Assembly: GCA_938041505.1 (NCBI GenBank) | Contig: CALITC010000004.1 | Coordinates: 47,228-111,227, forward strand | Length of the DNA: 64,000 nucleotides | Origin: an uncultured Patescibacteria group bacterium | GTDB lineage: Bacteria; Patescibacteriota; JACMRA01 | Direction of reading: 5' to 3' | Notes under the pieces: generated by a model | What the model was told of the DNA's origin: nothing | What the model saw: only the letters and a program-made list of their open reading frames with translations | Database searches by the model: none | Shown here: one piece after another, positions 20,236 to 30,417 of the stretch | How positions within the stretch are numbered: the first letter of the stretch is position 1 | How the letters are laid out: each line of letters begins with the position of its first letter | Made by a program: the position numbers and the translations under genes

Positions 20236-21534
20236 ATGGCTAACACTAGCATGCTGGAATATAGAGAGGAAATAAATTGGCGAAAAAACGACATTACGAA
20301 AATAAAAAATGCTTTAGCAAAAACCACCCTACCAGCCGAGAAAGACATCTACAGATTGAAAATCATTGAGCACAAAAAAGCACTTAATTTAGCGCTTATT
20401 GTTAAAAAAATACAAGAATCTCAAGCATCAGCTGCAAAAAATTCTATCGATCTAGAATTAGAAAAAAAATTTATAATCGCTTACGAAGACTTATACCAAA
20501 CTACTCCTATCGAGCTAGTAAAGTCTGTGCTAAACAAAGAAAAGACTATTCACAATCTCAAAAGATTAAATGAGTTTAAACCGATTGTGTATCAGCAAGT
20601 CATTGATAAATTATCACCATATATTAATCAAAATGGCACATCTCCAACTTGCTATAACAAAAACACGTATAGTGGTTTATGGAACAGCGTGGCTAGTAGG
20701 GTTAACCCATTCCTAGAAGGTGTTGTGTTTGAGGATAAAGACCTTAATTCAGATGTAGTTAAAAAAATTTTAGAAAAAGTACTGATTAATATTCACAAGT
20801 GCGAAGGTATTTCCAATCAATGGAGCTGCAGAATATATGAAGAAAGTCCGACTTTTAGTATAAATCACACCAATAAAAGAATCAACATACCACCGCGCAG
20901 CAGAAACGGCATAAAATTAAAAGGTTTAGTGTACCATGAAATATTTACTCACGTTCTAAGGAGTATATATGCTCACAAACTTAATGTAATTAGTTCTTTA
21001 CCTGGTTATAAAGTGTTCGAAGAAGGCTTAGGTAAAACATTACAAAACCTTGCTGAAAACAAATCTCAAATGCAACTAGAGTCTTACTACCAACCAACCA
21101 TTGTTGCCCTAAGTCATGCAGGTCTAAGTCTGGCTGAAATTGAGGAATTCTTGCGTATCGACGGCACTCCAAATTACAATAAATACCTCAAAAGAGCAGC
21201 CAAGCGAACCATAAAAAGGCGCTTCTCAATAGAAACCTCTAGAGATATGCCTTTATATCCAAAAGATATGTCTTATGGGGTTGGCGGAAAGCTTGTACAT
21301 CACATGTGCAAAAGACACATTAATACATCTGATAAACATTTAAAAAGCGCCTTAAAAAAGGTATTTGATGCCATTCTTTTATGTAAGTTTGATCCAACAA
21401 ACACTAGTCACATAGCATATATTTTAGAGAAAAATGTTATTAACTTCGAATCACATGAGCAGGAGTCCTATAAGAATTTTTTGGGCAGCGAAGAATTATT
21501 AAAGATTCGTCAATTAATGCCAATAATAACGTAA
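20236..21534 (+). CDS. DUF1704 / tyrosine-carboxypeptidase (MATCAP)-like metallopeptidase
   Basis: GLVYHEIFTHVLRSIYAHKLNVISSLPGYKVFEEGLGKTLQ: HExxxH plus downstream EEGL as in the DUF1704 (QEGLA-motif) family; start trimmed to ATG outside the upstream gene. Confidence 0.75.
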   Translation: MANTSMLEYREEINWRKNDITKIKNALAKTTLPAEKDIYRLKIIEHKKALNLALIVKKIQESQASAAKNSIDLELEKKFIIAYEDLYQTTPIELVKSVLNKEKTIHNLKRLNEFKPIVYQQVIDKLSPYINQNGTSPTCYNKNTYSGLWNSVASRVNPFLEGVVFEDKDLNSDVVKKILEKVLINIHKCEGISNQWSCRIYEESPTFSINHTNKRINIPPRSRNGIKLKGLVYHEIFTHVLRSIYAHKLNVISSLPGYKVFEEGLGKTLQNLAENKSQMQLESYYQPTIVALSHAGLSLAEIEEFLRIDGTPNYNKYLKRAAKRTIKRRFSIETSRDMPLYPKDMSYGVGGKLVHHMCKRHINTSDKHLKSALKKVFDAILLCKFDPTNTSHIAYILEKNVINFESHEQESYKNFLGSEELLKIRQLMPIIT

Positions 21535-21552
21535 GTAACACATGTTAAAGAT

Positions 21553-22824
21553 CTATTTGATCTTACAAGTAACTAGCTCTCTTATAGTTAGTAAATCCGC
21601 CTCTAACACTTTTGGATCTTTATGTGCTAAAATAGCATAAGCAATTCGGCCATACCCTTTGTTCACAGGACCAACATTACTGCCTTCTTTTTTAACAACA
21701 GCAAATTTCACATAACTCTTTAGTTTCTCTATCTTTTCCTTACCACCAACTTTCTCGAGTACACCTTCTTTATCTGCCCAAAACTGTGGAGCAGCAGAAT
21801 GCTTGATAAGCTTGTCCTTCATCACAAACTCACCTCCTGTATAACAGCTTACAGCGTTCTGAATATGATCATAATCATAAGATTCTTTCAGAAGTTGCGC
21901 TCGATAACCACCTGTGCGCACATTAACCTCCACAATTTGAGCGGTGCCATCTGGCTTAATCTTGACTTCAGTATGCACTGGAGAACCTTTAATGTGTAGA
22001 GCCTTGATAGACTTAGTAACCGCATCGAGGACAACATCAGTCTCTTCATTATTCAAGCCACTATCATACCCAGAATAGTAAGTCTGGAAATCATCAAAAC
22101 CTAAATCATGACTGATGACCTGCTTGCAAACCGGAGTATGGACAATTTTTCCATCAGGAGATACATACGAGTCTACTGAGTACTGCTTACCGGTGATAAA
22201 CTCTTCTATAATAACTTGAGGCTTACGATATACATTATTTTCTGCATACACCTTGGCAACTCTATCAAATACATAACTCACTTTGGTAATTAGCTCTTCC
22301 ATATTGTTACAAATATTAACCAATTGACCTTTAGTTAAATTAGCAGGTTTAATTATAACCGGAAAACCATGTTTTCTAGCAAAAGTATAAGCACCGTGGA
22401 ACGTTCTTACTCTCTTGAAAGCAGGTGAAATCTCAGGATATACTTTTTGGAACTCTTGTCGTTGAAAAAATTTATTCGTCATGCTCTTGGCAATAGAAAC
22501 CGGTAATGTTTTAGACTGTTTGAGGTTGAATAATTCCGCAATTATACTAGTTGCGTAAAAAAACCTATCCATATTACATACCAGCACTGTGTCAGTATGA
22601 AACATAAAACCTTTCAAAGATTTAGTGATTTTATCCCTATGTCTCAAGTCAGCAGGAATAATAAAGTCAATCTGAGGCAGGGTTTTCTCCTTAAAAGCTG
22701 TACTGGTTAGCGGTGAATTAATATCTTCAATAACGCCAATTGCATAATCCATCTTGCGAAAATATTGAACATTGGATAAGACAGGGTAACCAACAAAGAT
22801 TGCAATTTTAGTATTTTTATTCAT
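21553..22824 (-). CDS. ATP-grasp enzyme (carboxylate-amine ligase type)
   Basis: HGFPVIIKPANLTKGQLVNIC, VIIEEFITGKQYSVDSYVSPDGK, VHTEVKIKPDGTAQIVEVNVRTGG. Confidence 0.85.
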   Translation of the reverse strand: MNKNTKIAIFVGYPVLSNVQYFRKMDYAIGVIEDINSPLTSTAFKEKTLPQIDFIIPADLRHRDKITKSLKGFMFHTDTVLVCNMDRFFYATSIIAELFNLKQSKTLPVSIAKSMTNKFFQRQEFQKVYPEISPAFKRVRTFHGAYTFARKHGFPVIIKPANLTKGQLVNICNNMEELITKVSYVFDRVAKVYAENNVYRKPQVIIEEFITGKQYSVDSYVSPDGKIVHTPVCKQVISHDLGFDDFQTYYSGYDSGLNNEETDVVLDAVTKSIKALHIKGSPVHTEVKIKPDGTAQIVEVNVRTGGYRAQLLKESYDYDHIQNAVSCYTGGEFVMKDKLIKHSAAPQFWADKEGVLEKVGGKEKIEKLKSYVKFAVVKKEGSNVGPVNKGYGRIAYAILAHKDPKVLEADLLTIRELVTCKIK

Positions 22825-23149
22825 ACAATATAAATAATTTTAAGTGTGTAAAATTCAAGTGCTCTTTAGAGTCAAAATACCTACATTTTGAAACATTAAT
22901 TAAAGGATCGAGATACCAAATAATATGATGATATTTATACAAATGATACCATGTTAACAAAATATAGTCAATAATATTTTTACATTATTATTTCTGTAAA
23001 ACATGATCTCGATAAGAACTTTGCGTCTATGACTAGCTTGTGCAAGAAAATTGAATTCGTTGTTTTTGTCAATTAAATGAGGAAAAGTGGAAAACAATCA
23101 GCCTCAATCTTATTGACATTCTATAGAAAGACAGCTTTTATTATCAGCA

Positions 23150-24817
23150 ATGACACCTATATTTCGAACTAGACAAGCCCCCTCCCCAACCGGTTATCTC
23201 CATCTTGGAACCGCCAGGCAAATGCTCTTCACCAATCTATTTGCCAAAAAAAATAATGGTGTATGGTTCGTACGACTAGAAGACACAGATCGAAGCAGAC
23301 TACAGGCAGAATCAGTCAAAAACCTACTAGAAGCAATGGCGGGCTTGAGCCTTACCCCCGACGAGGGAATTACACTGGAAGTTACCAAGACACACAACGA
23401 ATACTACGACATCTACCAAAAAGGTGAGTATGGACCGTATATCCAATCTGAAAGACTTAGTCACTATCACGAAGCAGCCCAAAGACTGATCTCCGAAAAA
23501 AAAGCTTATTGGAACTTCCTAACCCCAGAGCAAAAAGATGAACTTCGCAACTTCAAAAAAATAACCAAAGCCCCTATCGATTACCTCAAAGCTAATCAGG
23601 ATAAATACCCAGAATTAGATCTATTCATGAGTGTCGACGAGGGTCTAGCCAATACTCAAAAACCTGCTCTCATGTTCCATCTGCAGCGAGATGAGACTAT
23701 AACTTGCTTAGACGAGCTCCTTGGCAAAACCACTTTTGATCTTAATCTTGAAGAAGATTTTGTCATACTTAAGTCAGACGGGTTCCCAACCTACCATCTC
23801 GGCTTTGCGGTAGATGATCACCTAATGAAAACAAGTCTTATCATTCGGGCGCAAGAATGGTACCCTTCTCTACCCAAGCACGTCACAATTCTCAAAGATT
23901 TATGGGGCCAAGACCACGGTATCAAATTCGTTCACTTACCAGTAATCCTTGGAGAAACCGGCAACAAAAAAATGAGTAAACGAGATGGCAACGTAAATAT
24001 GACCGATTATCTCGACCAAGGATATTTGGCAGAGGCCACCATTAATTATCTAGCTTTCCTAGGCTGGAATCCAGGTACAGAGAAAGAACTCTACTTAAGC
24101 GAAGACGAGCTAAACACCATCAAGACAAAAGAAACTCGAGTTCAGAAAATTATCGAGAATATTATTCCAGAATTTACCATGGAGAATATTTCCAAATCTT
24201 CTGCTAGATTCAACTTAGAAAAACTCAATTGGTTCAATAGAGAGTATATCAAAGCCATGAATTCAAACACTTTTGCAAACGAAGTGAGTAACTATCTCGA
24301 CCACCTAGCCACAAAGAAGGAAGAGAAAACTCAAGACATCCAAACTCAAATTCACCAAAACCTAGGCGACTACAAGGCAAACAACTCCGAAGAGCTTATC
24401 AAATTAGCCTTTATGCTCGACCAAAATAGAATCACTACCTTATCAGAATTAGGCACTGACAGTAAATGTATCCTCAACTGGCAACAACCAACACTAGAGG
24501 ACATTAAGTGGAAAAAAAATACTATCGAGGAGAGTCTATCTAATCTCAAAGAAATTGGAGATTTCATAAGCTCCAAGTGGAACACAATCGACTTACCTCA
24601 AGATAAATCCAGCCTGAGCTATGTCACTGAAGCCGCCAGCGTATGGGAGGATGTAATCAAGCAATGGCTCAACGAGAGCGACAAAGGCATTGGTGACTAC
24701 CTATGGCCTCTCCGAGTCTGCCTCTCCGGACAAAAACGATCCCCAAGCCCTTTTGAAATCCTAGGAATTCTAGATCAAGAAGAAGCAAAACACCGAATAG
24801 ATCTATGCAAAAAATAA
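23150..24817 (+). CDS. gltX: Glutamyl-tRNA synthetase
   Basis: RQAPSPTGYLHLGTAR (HIGH-like), VRLEDTDRSR, KKMSKRDGNVN (KMSKR). Confidence 0.95.
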   Translation: MTPIFRTRQAPSPTGYLHLGTARQMLFTNLFAKKNNGVWFVRLEDTDRSRLQAESVKNLLEAMAGLSLTPDEGITLEVTKTHNEYYDIYQKGEYGPYIQSERLSHYHEAAQRLISEKKAYWNFLTPEQKDELRNFKKITKAPIDYLKANQDKYPELDLFMSVDEGLANTQKPALMFHLQRDETITCLDELLGKTTFDLNLEEDFVILKSDGFPTYHLGFAVDDHLMKTSLIIRAQEWYPSLPKHVTILKDLWGQDHGIKFVHLPVILGETGNKKMSKRDGNVNMTDYLDQGYLAEATINYLAFLGWNPGTEKELYLSEDELNTIKTKETRVQKIIENIIPEFTMENISKSSARFNLEKLNWFNREYIKAMNSNTFANEVSNYLDHLATKKEEKTQDIQTQIHQNLGDYKANNSEELIKLAFMLDQNRITTLSELGTDSKCILNWQQPTLEDIKWKKNTIEESLSNLKEIGDFISSKWNTIDLPQDKSSLSYVTEAASVWEDVIKQWLNESDKGIGDYLWPLRVCLSGQKRSPSPFEILGILDQEEAKHRIDLCKK

Positions 24818-24862
24818 GGCTTCCTAATTTAAGAAACCTATAATTAATACTATATATAAAAC

Positions 24863-25327
24863 TCACTCTAAAATATTATTTTTTTCTACATAATTATTCA
24901 AGACCTGGGATCTAACTCTATTAAAAGCTAGTTTTTTCTTGTGGCAAAAAACTTCGGTTACAGAAACACAACCCAACCATATCAAGCTTGATGAAAATAT
25001 TCCCAGTGAGGGGCTATCTTTAGATCCACCAATTCCGATATAACCAATTGAGATGGCTATCAAGGCACCCAAAAAATAATTTGAGAATCGATGATTATTA
25101 ACTTGAGAACGAATATTCTCTTTTGTTATATCATCAACATTAATGTTATTCTGGCGACAATATTCTCGATAGGCGGAATAATCAATCTCTTTTAACTGAT
25201 CTAAATCTAAACCCAAAGCGATTTCAAAATGCTTTTCAACAAAAGAAACTATTTCATTGTAAACTAACTTTTTTTCTTCTAGATTAACACTTCTATGCAA
25301 TTCTAAACTCATTTTACTGTACTCCAA
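24863..25327 (-). CDS. Membrane protein, hypothetical
   Basis: 154 aa, two TM segments. Confidence 0.6.
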   Translation of the reverse strand: MEYSKMSLELHRSVNLEEKKLVYNEIVSFVEKHFEIALGLDLDQLKEIDYSAYREYCRQNNINVDDITKENIRSQVNNHRFSNYFLGALIAISIGYIGIGGSKDSPSLGIFSSSLIWLGCVSVTEVFCHKKKLAFNRVRSQVLNNYVEKNNILE

Positions 25328-25369
25328 TATAGTAGCAGTATTATACCATATATGTAGTATAATGTCAAG

Positions 25370-26290
25370 TTACTTACCCCAACTAATTACAATCTTACCA
25401 TTAGTATCGTCACCAGAACACTTTAATTTGGAGTTTGGGAAATAAGAGGCCAACTTTTCTGCGCGTTTGTAGTAATCGTTCGAGATATTATGCACCTGCT
25501 TCAAGAAACGATTCTCCTCCTTGAGCGGGTTTTGCATTTTTTGAATTAGATCTTGAACCTCTCGTACTGTGAGTTGCTTCTGCACAATAATATCAAGTAG
25601 TTGTAGCTGAATGTGATCTTCAAGACCTACAAGATGACGCGCCTGACCTTCTCCCATAAGTCCGTTCTCAAGAGCACGCTGTACGGGTTCGGTTAGTGTA
25701 AGCAATCGCAAATAATTTTTAACATACTGCGCGGAGTGCTCCAACATTTCAGCAATACCGTCTTCTGTGAGATTCTGAGTCTCCATCAACATTTCAAAAG
25801 TATGCGCCAGCTCAATAGGATTAAGGTCTTCCCGCTGCAAGTTCTCCATCGCCGTCAACAAGGCGTGCTGATTAGAAGTAAGTTCTTTCTCAAGCTTAAC
25901 CACGGTCATTATGGATTTGTGCCCTAGATCACCACAGGCACGAAGACGCCGTTCACCCGCGATCAGTAGGTATGGTTTTTGCCCATCTTCTTGAGACTCT
26001 CGTTCTAGAGCAATAACTGGGTGAATCAAACCAGATTCTTTGATAGACTGCGATAGTGACCGAAGCTTCTCTACATTGAATTGCTTACGAGTTTGATATG
26101 GACTCAGCTCGATATCAGCGATGGCAATATCTCGAACAACTGTTTTGGTATCCACAGGGGCTGTCGAAGAATTTGGGGTAGCAGCTTTTTTCTTTTTAGC
26201 TGCGGCGGTGGCCTTGGTTTCGCTTAATTCAACCACCTCCTCTCCAAAGTAATCGCCCAAAATATTGTCTAAAGATTTACCTAACGCCAT
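25370..26290 (-). CDS. parB: ParB/Spo0J family chromosome-partitioning protein
   Basis: IELSPYQTRKQFNVEKLRSLSQSIKESGLIHPVI, LIAGERRLRAC, NLQREDLNPIELAHTFEML. Confidence 0.95.
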   Translation of the reverse strand: MALGKSLDNILGDYFGEEVVELSETKATAAAKKKKAATPNSSTAPVDTKTVVRDIAIADIELSPYQTRKQFNVEKLRSLSQSIKESGLIHPVIALERESQEDGQKPYLLIAGERRLRACGDLGHKSIMTVVKLEKELTSNQHALLTAMENLQREDLNPIELAHTFEMLMETQNLTEDGIAEMLEHSAQYVKNYLRLLTLTEPVQRALENGLMGEGQARHLVGLEDHIQLQLLDIIVQKQLTVREVQDLIQKMQNPLKEENRFLKQVHNISNDYYKRAEKLASYFPNSKLKCSGDDTNGKIVISWGK

Positions 26291-26403
26291 ATGATTCTGT
26301 TATTACCTACAAGCATAAAGAGCAAGAATCTTTTTGTCAAAATAAACCTAAGCATAATTGAATTACTTGCAGAATAAGTAAGAATAGCGTAAGAGTTGAG
26401 GAT

Positions 26404-28248
26404 ATGAATCAGCAGCAAACCCTCCAGCAATACTTTGGTTTCAACGAATTACGCCCCAGCCAAAAACCAGTTGTAGCTTCGATACTAGCCGGACAAGACA
26501 CCTTAGGAATCATGCCTACAGGAGGAGGTAAATCACTCTGTTATCAGCTACCAGCATTATTATCTAATAAGCTCGCAGTAGTTGTCTCGCCGCTGATTGC
26601 GCTAATGCACGATCAAGTCTCAGGCCTCAAGAAAAACGGTATTGCAGCCGCCTACCTCAACAGTTCTCTCGAATCTCACGAACAGGATCAAGTAATTCAG
26701 CAATTACAAAGCGGTACCTTAAAAATTCTATACACTTCGCCCGAGAGACTCTTGAGCAACAACCATGAATTATTATCCCTACTCCAGAATATAAATATAC
26801 AATTATTTGCAGTTGACGAAGCACATTGTGTATCTCAGTGGGGTCATGACTTTCGACCCGAATATGCTCAGCTTGGTATTATCAAAAATCTATTTCCATC
26901 TGTCCCAATCATTGCCCTCACAGCAACAGCTGACAAACTCACCCAAGAGGATATACTTATTAAGCTCAAGCTTGAGAACCCGCACACATTTATATCTTCT
27001 TTTGACCGCCCTAACATAACATATACCGTAGAGCCCAAAAATAACGGCATGGGGCAACTCCTCGACTTCATAAAAACATGGGAGAATGAGTCCGGTATAA
27101 TCTACTGCCTATCACGCAAGAGTACGCAAGAGGTCGCCAAAAAACTCCAAGCCAATGGAATTCGCGCCGAAGCATTTCATGCAGGTATGACCACCGAAGA
27201 CAAACACCAAATCTACAGCGATTTTATGCAAGACAATATCCAAATTGTTGTGGCCACCATTGCCTTTGGTATGGGTATTGATAAATCCGACGTGCGTTTT
27301 GTAGTGCACTGGAACCTACCTAAAAACATCGAAGGCTATTACCAAGAAACAGGTAGAGCTGGGCGAGACGGACTACCCAGCGAAGCACTCTTGCTCTATA
27401 ATATTGGTGATGCAGTAACCTTAAGATCCTTTATCAACAAAACAGCCAAACCCAAAGATACGTTGGAGAAGGTAGATCAAGAAACCTTTCAAAAACTCCA
27501 ACACGACAAACTCGACAGACTTATTGATTTTTGTCAGACAGGTCATTGCCGGCGCAAAATCCTCCTTCAATATTTTGCAGAATATCTAGAACACAATTGT
27601 AACAACTGCGACAGCTGCCTCCACCCAAAAACAAAGATAGATGGGTTAATTCTAAGTCAAAAAATCCTCTCAGCAATTGGCCGAACTGGCGAACGTTTTG
27701 GAGTCGGTTATGTGATTGATGTCTTAAGAGGAGCTTCCAATGAGCGCATGAAAAAATACGAACATGACAAGCTGCCCACTTTTGGAATTGGAGAGGATAT
27801 AAGTAAACCTGAGTGGATGCATTACGCTAATCAACTAATTGGACTAGGACTAATAGAAGTGCAATACGATGGTTTTATCAAAACCTTAGCTCTCAACCAA
27901 AGATCCTGGCAAATCCTAAAAGGAGAAGCTCCGGTAGAGCTAACAGCCTACGAACCCCCAGTCACTAAGCACATAGCCAAGAAATCTAAGCCAAATAAAA
28001 AAATCATAGAAGACTTCAGTGTCGAGGATCAAGAACTATTCGAATCTCTTCGCTCACTACGCAAAGACATAGCCCAAGAAGAAGAAGTTCCTGCCTTCGT
28101 AATCTTCGGCGACGTCTCCCTAGTAGATATGGTCAAACAAAGACCAAAGAGCAAAGAAGAGTTCGGCCAAATCCACGGAGTAGGCACCACCAAACAAGAA
28201 AAATACTGGCAACAATTCACCAATATTATTTCAATTGATTCCCCATGA
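26404..28248 (+). CDS. recQ: ATP-dependent DNA helicase RecQ
   Basis: GGGKSLCYQLPAL, DEAHCVSQWGHDFRPEY, QETGRAGRDG, C-terminal zinc and HRDC-like regions. Confidence 0.95.
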   Translation: MNQQQTLQQYFGFNELRPSQKPVVASILAGQDTLGIMPTGGGKSLCYQLPALLSNKLAVVVSPLIALMHDQVSGLKKNGIAAAYLNSSLESHEQDQVIQQLQSGTLKILYTSPERLLSNNHELLSLLQNINIQLFAVDEAHCVSQWGHDFRPEYAQLGIIKNLFPSVPIIALTATADKLTQEDILIKLKLENPHTFISSFDRPNITYTVEPKNNGMGQLLDFIKTWENESGIIYCLSRKSTQEVAKKLQANGIRAEAFHAGMTTEDKHQIYSDFMQDNIQIVVATIAFGMGIDKSDVRFVVHWNLPKNIEGYYQETGRAGRDGLPSEALLLYNIGDAVTLRSFINKTAKPKDTLEKVDQETFQKLQHDKLDRLIDFCQTGHCRRKILLQYFAEYLEHNCNNCDSCLHPKTKIDGLILSQKILSAIGRTGERFGVGYVIDVLRGASNERMKKYEHDKLPTFGIGEDISKPEWMHYANQLIGLGLIEVQYDGFIKTLALNQRSWQILKGEAPVELTAYEPPVTKHIAKKSKPNKKIIEDFSVEDQELFESLRSLRKDIAQEEEVPAFVIFGDVSLVDMVKQRPKSKEEFGQIHGVGTTKQEKYWQQFTNIISIDSP

Positions 28249-28340
28249 GAGTGCAAGAAGTGTTAAAGAAAAATTACTTGACAAATACTAAATATAATGT
28301 TATTTTACATATTGTAAATTATTTTATCGGAATATATTTA

Positions 28341-28724
28341 ATGAGTAACAATAATCTAAAAGTTAATTTGCAATTAGCTAGCAGAATATCATTAGGTTTC
28401 TTATCAGTAACTGTTATTGGCTATTTAACATTTTTCGGAATCGTAATTGTAGACTCTATCAAAATCAATAAAGCTGCAGATAGGGTTTTCAGAGAAAACC
28501 TCACAACCAGTAAAGAATTACGCCAAATAGAATACGAACGGAATCAAGCAGCATACAAGATAGAGCTAGCAAAAATCCAAAATCGTGAATTTGATTGGCA
28601 AAAACAACAAAAGAATGAGGAATGGAAAGGTGTAGTATATGATACCTGTCTTCAATATCCTCAACCGTCTGGACAAATGTCATGCTTCCGTGATGCTGGA
28701 TTTACACACCCTTACTATAAATAA
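28341..28724 (+). CDS. Membrane-anchored hypothetical protein
   Basis: Trimmed start MSNNNLKVNLQLASR; one TM. Confidence 0.55.
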   Translation: MSNNNLKVNLQLASRISLGFLSVTVIGYLTFFGIVIVDSIKINKAADRVFRENLTTSKELRQIEYERNQAAYKIELAKIQNREFDWQKQQKNEEWKGVVYDTCLQYPQPSGQMSCFRDAGFTHPYYK

Positions 28725-28850
28725 AATAATATATTACATAATGAAATTCAACTTACAGAGTTTCATTTTTTTATACTTCAAAAAGAAGAGGCAAGTATTA
28801 AATTACCCCTCCTTGACCTATACAAGATTATTTCGTAGTCTAAGGGCAGA

Positions 28851-30380
28851 ATGTTTGGTACAAGTTTTCACCTAATTGGTAAGTTCGGTATAGCTATGAG
28901 TATGCTAGTGGCGCTCATAAGCGGTTTTAGCACTTGGGACAATGCTAATTCTGGCATGGATGCTATTAATAATGATCAAGAATATATTGTCTCAGCAAAC
29001 GCACCGTTATTACCTGATGATTCTAATACAAAAATACTGGCAGATAGCGGCCAGCAAACCTCTGATGTCGATACCGAAATCCCAACACCCAACGAAGCAG
29101 CAACGCCAAAATTACCACCCACAATCGCTAAGACTGTAGAAAAACCAACAAGTGAAACGCCTGATTCCAATAAAAATACACAAAATAACCTTGAAAATAC
29201 CGATGTCGCCCAAGAAGAAATATCAGTAGAACCTACAAAAGAAGCGGATATCTCTGCAGAAGAAGATGCCAAAGACGATCACGATCACAAAGACAAAGAA
29301 GAACACGACCACGACGAGGTTATAATTGCCTACACACCTACAACTATCACTCCTGTAGCAGAATCTAGCGCACCATTAAACACACTCGAGCTCAACGAAA
29401 ACCAAGTGCAACCTTTTGGTTTTAGTGAATCCAATATTGTGAATGGGCAAACAATCAATCTCAATCAAGTCGTAAATGTCACCATCCCTCCCAAAGCTAA
29501 CACAGCTGTCTTAGATCATATTGTTATTGAGCCAGCTACGCCCATCAACGTCTCAACTAACAGACGTAATGCATCCGTATCTCTTCAGAATCCTCAGCGA
29601 GATCAAAACTACACTATAGGCATAAAAGCCCAGTCTGTATGCGTACCAGATATGGAAAGTGAATGCAATGCAAAAGAAACCTGGGCATACAAATTAGATT
29701 TCAAAACCACTGTTTTAGAAGAGTTTTTGCTTGGCAAGTCAGTTGAAAATAGAGATATTTGGGGTTACAAATTAGGACGATGCAGAACCAGTAATTGCAC
29801 AAAAATTATGATGACCGGTGCAATTCATGGTAGCGAATACCGTAGCGGCGACTTGCCACAATTGATTAGTTATATTAACAATAATCAGCACGAAATATCT
29901 GGACAAGATAAGGAGTTTTACATCATCCCTGTAACCAACCCTGACGGCAAAGAGCGAAATATTCGCTATAACGCACGTGGTGTCAACCTCAATAGAAACT
30001 TCTCCTCACTTTGGGAGCCATGTGCACAGTGTGGCAGTGCTGCTTATAGCGAACCAGAATCTTTAATCGTTAAGAATGAAACTTATAGTTTTATGCCAAA
30101 GTACCTTTTAAGCTATCACGCGCAGTGGCCGCCAAATGGAATAATCTTCAGAGGTAATGACAACAACCAACGGACAATTGACTTTGCAAATTATGTTGCC
30201 GATCGAACTGGCTATCCAGTTGGGTATTTCCCAGATTTTGATAATGTTCCAGGCGATCAAACCGTCTGGGCAGAGACCTATGGAATCAGTAGCCTTATCA
30301 TTGAAGCTACTAGAGTAGAAAACACTGATTGGGATAAAAACTTCAATCTCTATCTTAGCTTACTTCGTGAAAATATCTAA
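28851..30380 (+). CDS. Secreted M14-family zinc carboxypeptidase-like protein with His/Asp/Glu-rich linker
   Basis: GAIHGSEYRSGD, NPDGKERNIRYNARGVNLNRNF, LLSYHAQ, SSLIIEATR; linker DDHDHKDKEEHDHDE. Confidence 0.82.
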   Translation: MFGTSFHLIGKFGIAMSMLVALISGFSTWDNANSGMDAINNDQEYIVSANAPLLPDDSNTKILADSGQQTSDVDTEIPTPNEAATPKLPPTIAKTVEKPTSETPDSNKNTQNNLENTDVAQEEISVEPTKEADISAEEDAKDDHDHKDKEEHDHDEVIIAYTPTTITPVAESSAPLNTLELNENQVQPFGFSESNIVNGQTINLNQVVNVTIPPKANTAVLDHIVIEPATPINVSTNRRNASVSLQNPQRDQNYTIGIKAQSVCVPDMESECNAKETWAYKLDFKTTVLEEFLLGKSVENRDIWGYKLGRCRTSNCTKIMMTGAIHGSEYRSGDLPQLISYINNNQHEISGQDKEFYIIPVTNPDGKERNIRYNARGVNLNRNFSSLWEPCAQCGSAAYSEPESLIVKNETYSFMPKYLLSYHAQWPPNGIIFRGNDNNQRTIDFANYVADRTGYPVGYFPDFDNVPGDQTVWAETYGISSLIIEATRVENTDWDKNFNLYLSLLRENI

Positions 30381-30417
30381 ACATCGAAATTAAAACACCC
30401 CTCATTCGAGGGTGATC

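Noticed and set aside
22825-23149. T-box or riboswitch upstream of gltX
   Set aside because: No T-box motif or convincing terminator/antiterminator pair in the AT-rich leader.
30396-30414. Bidirectional terminator CACCC...GGGTG between the M14 and sortase genes
   Set aside because: Only a 5-bp stem and no T-tract; too weak to list as a feature.
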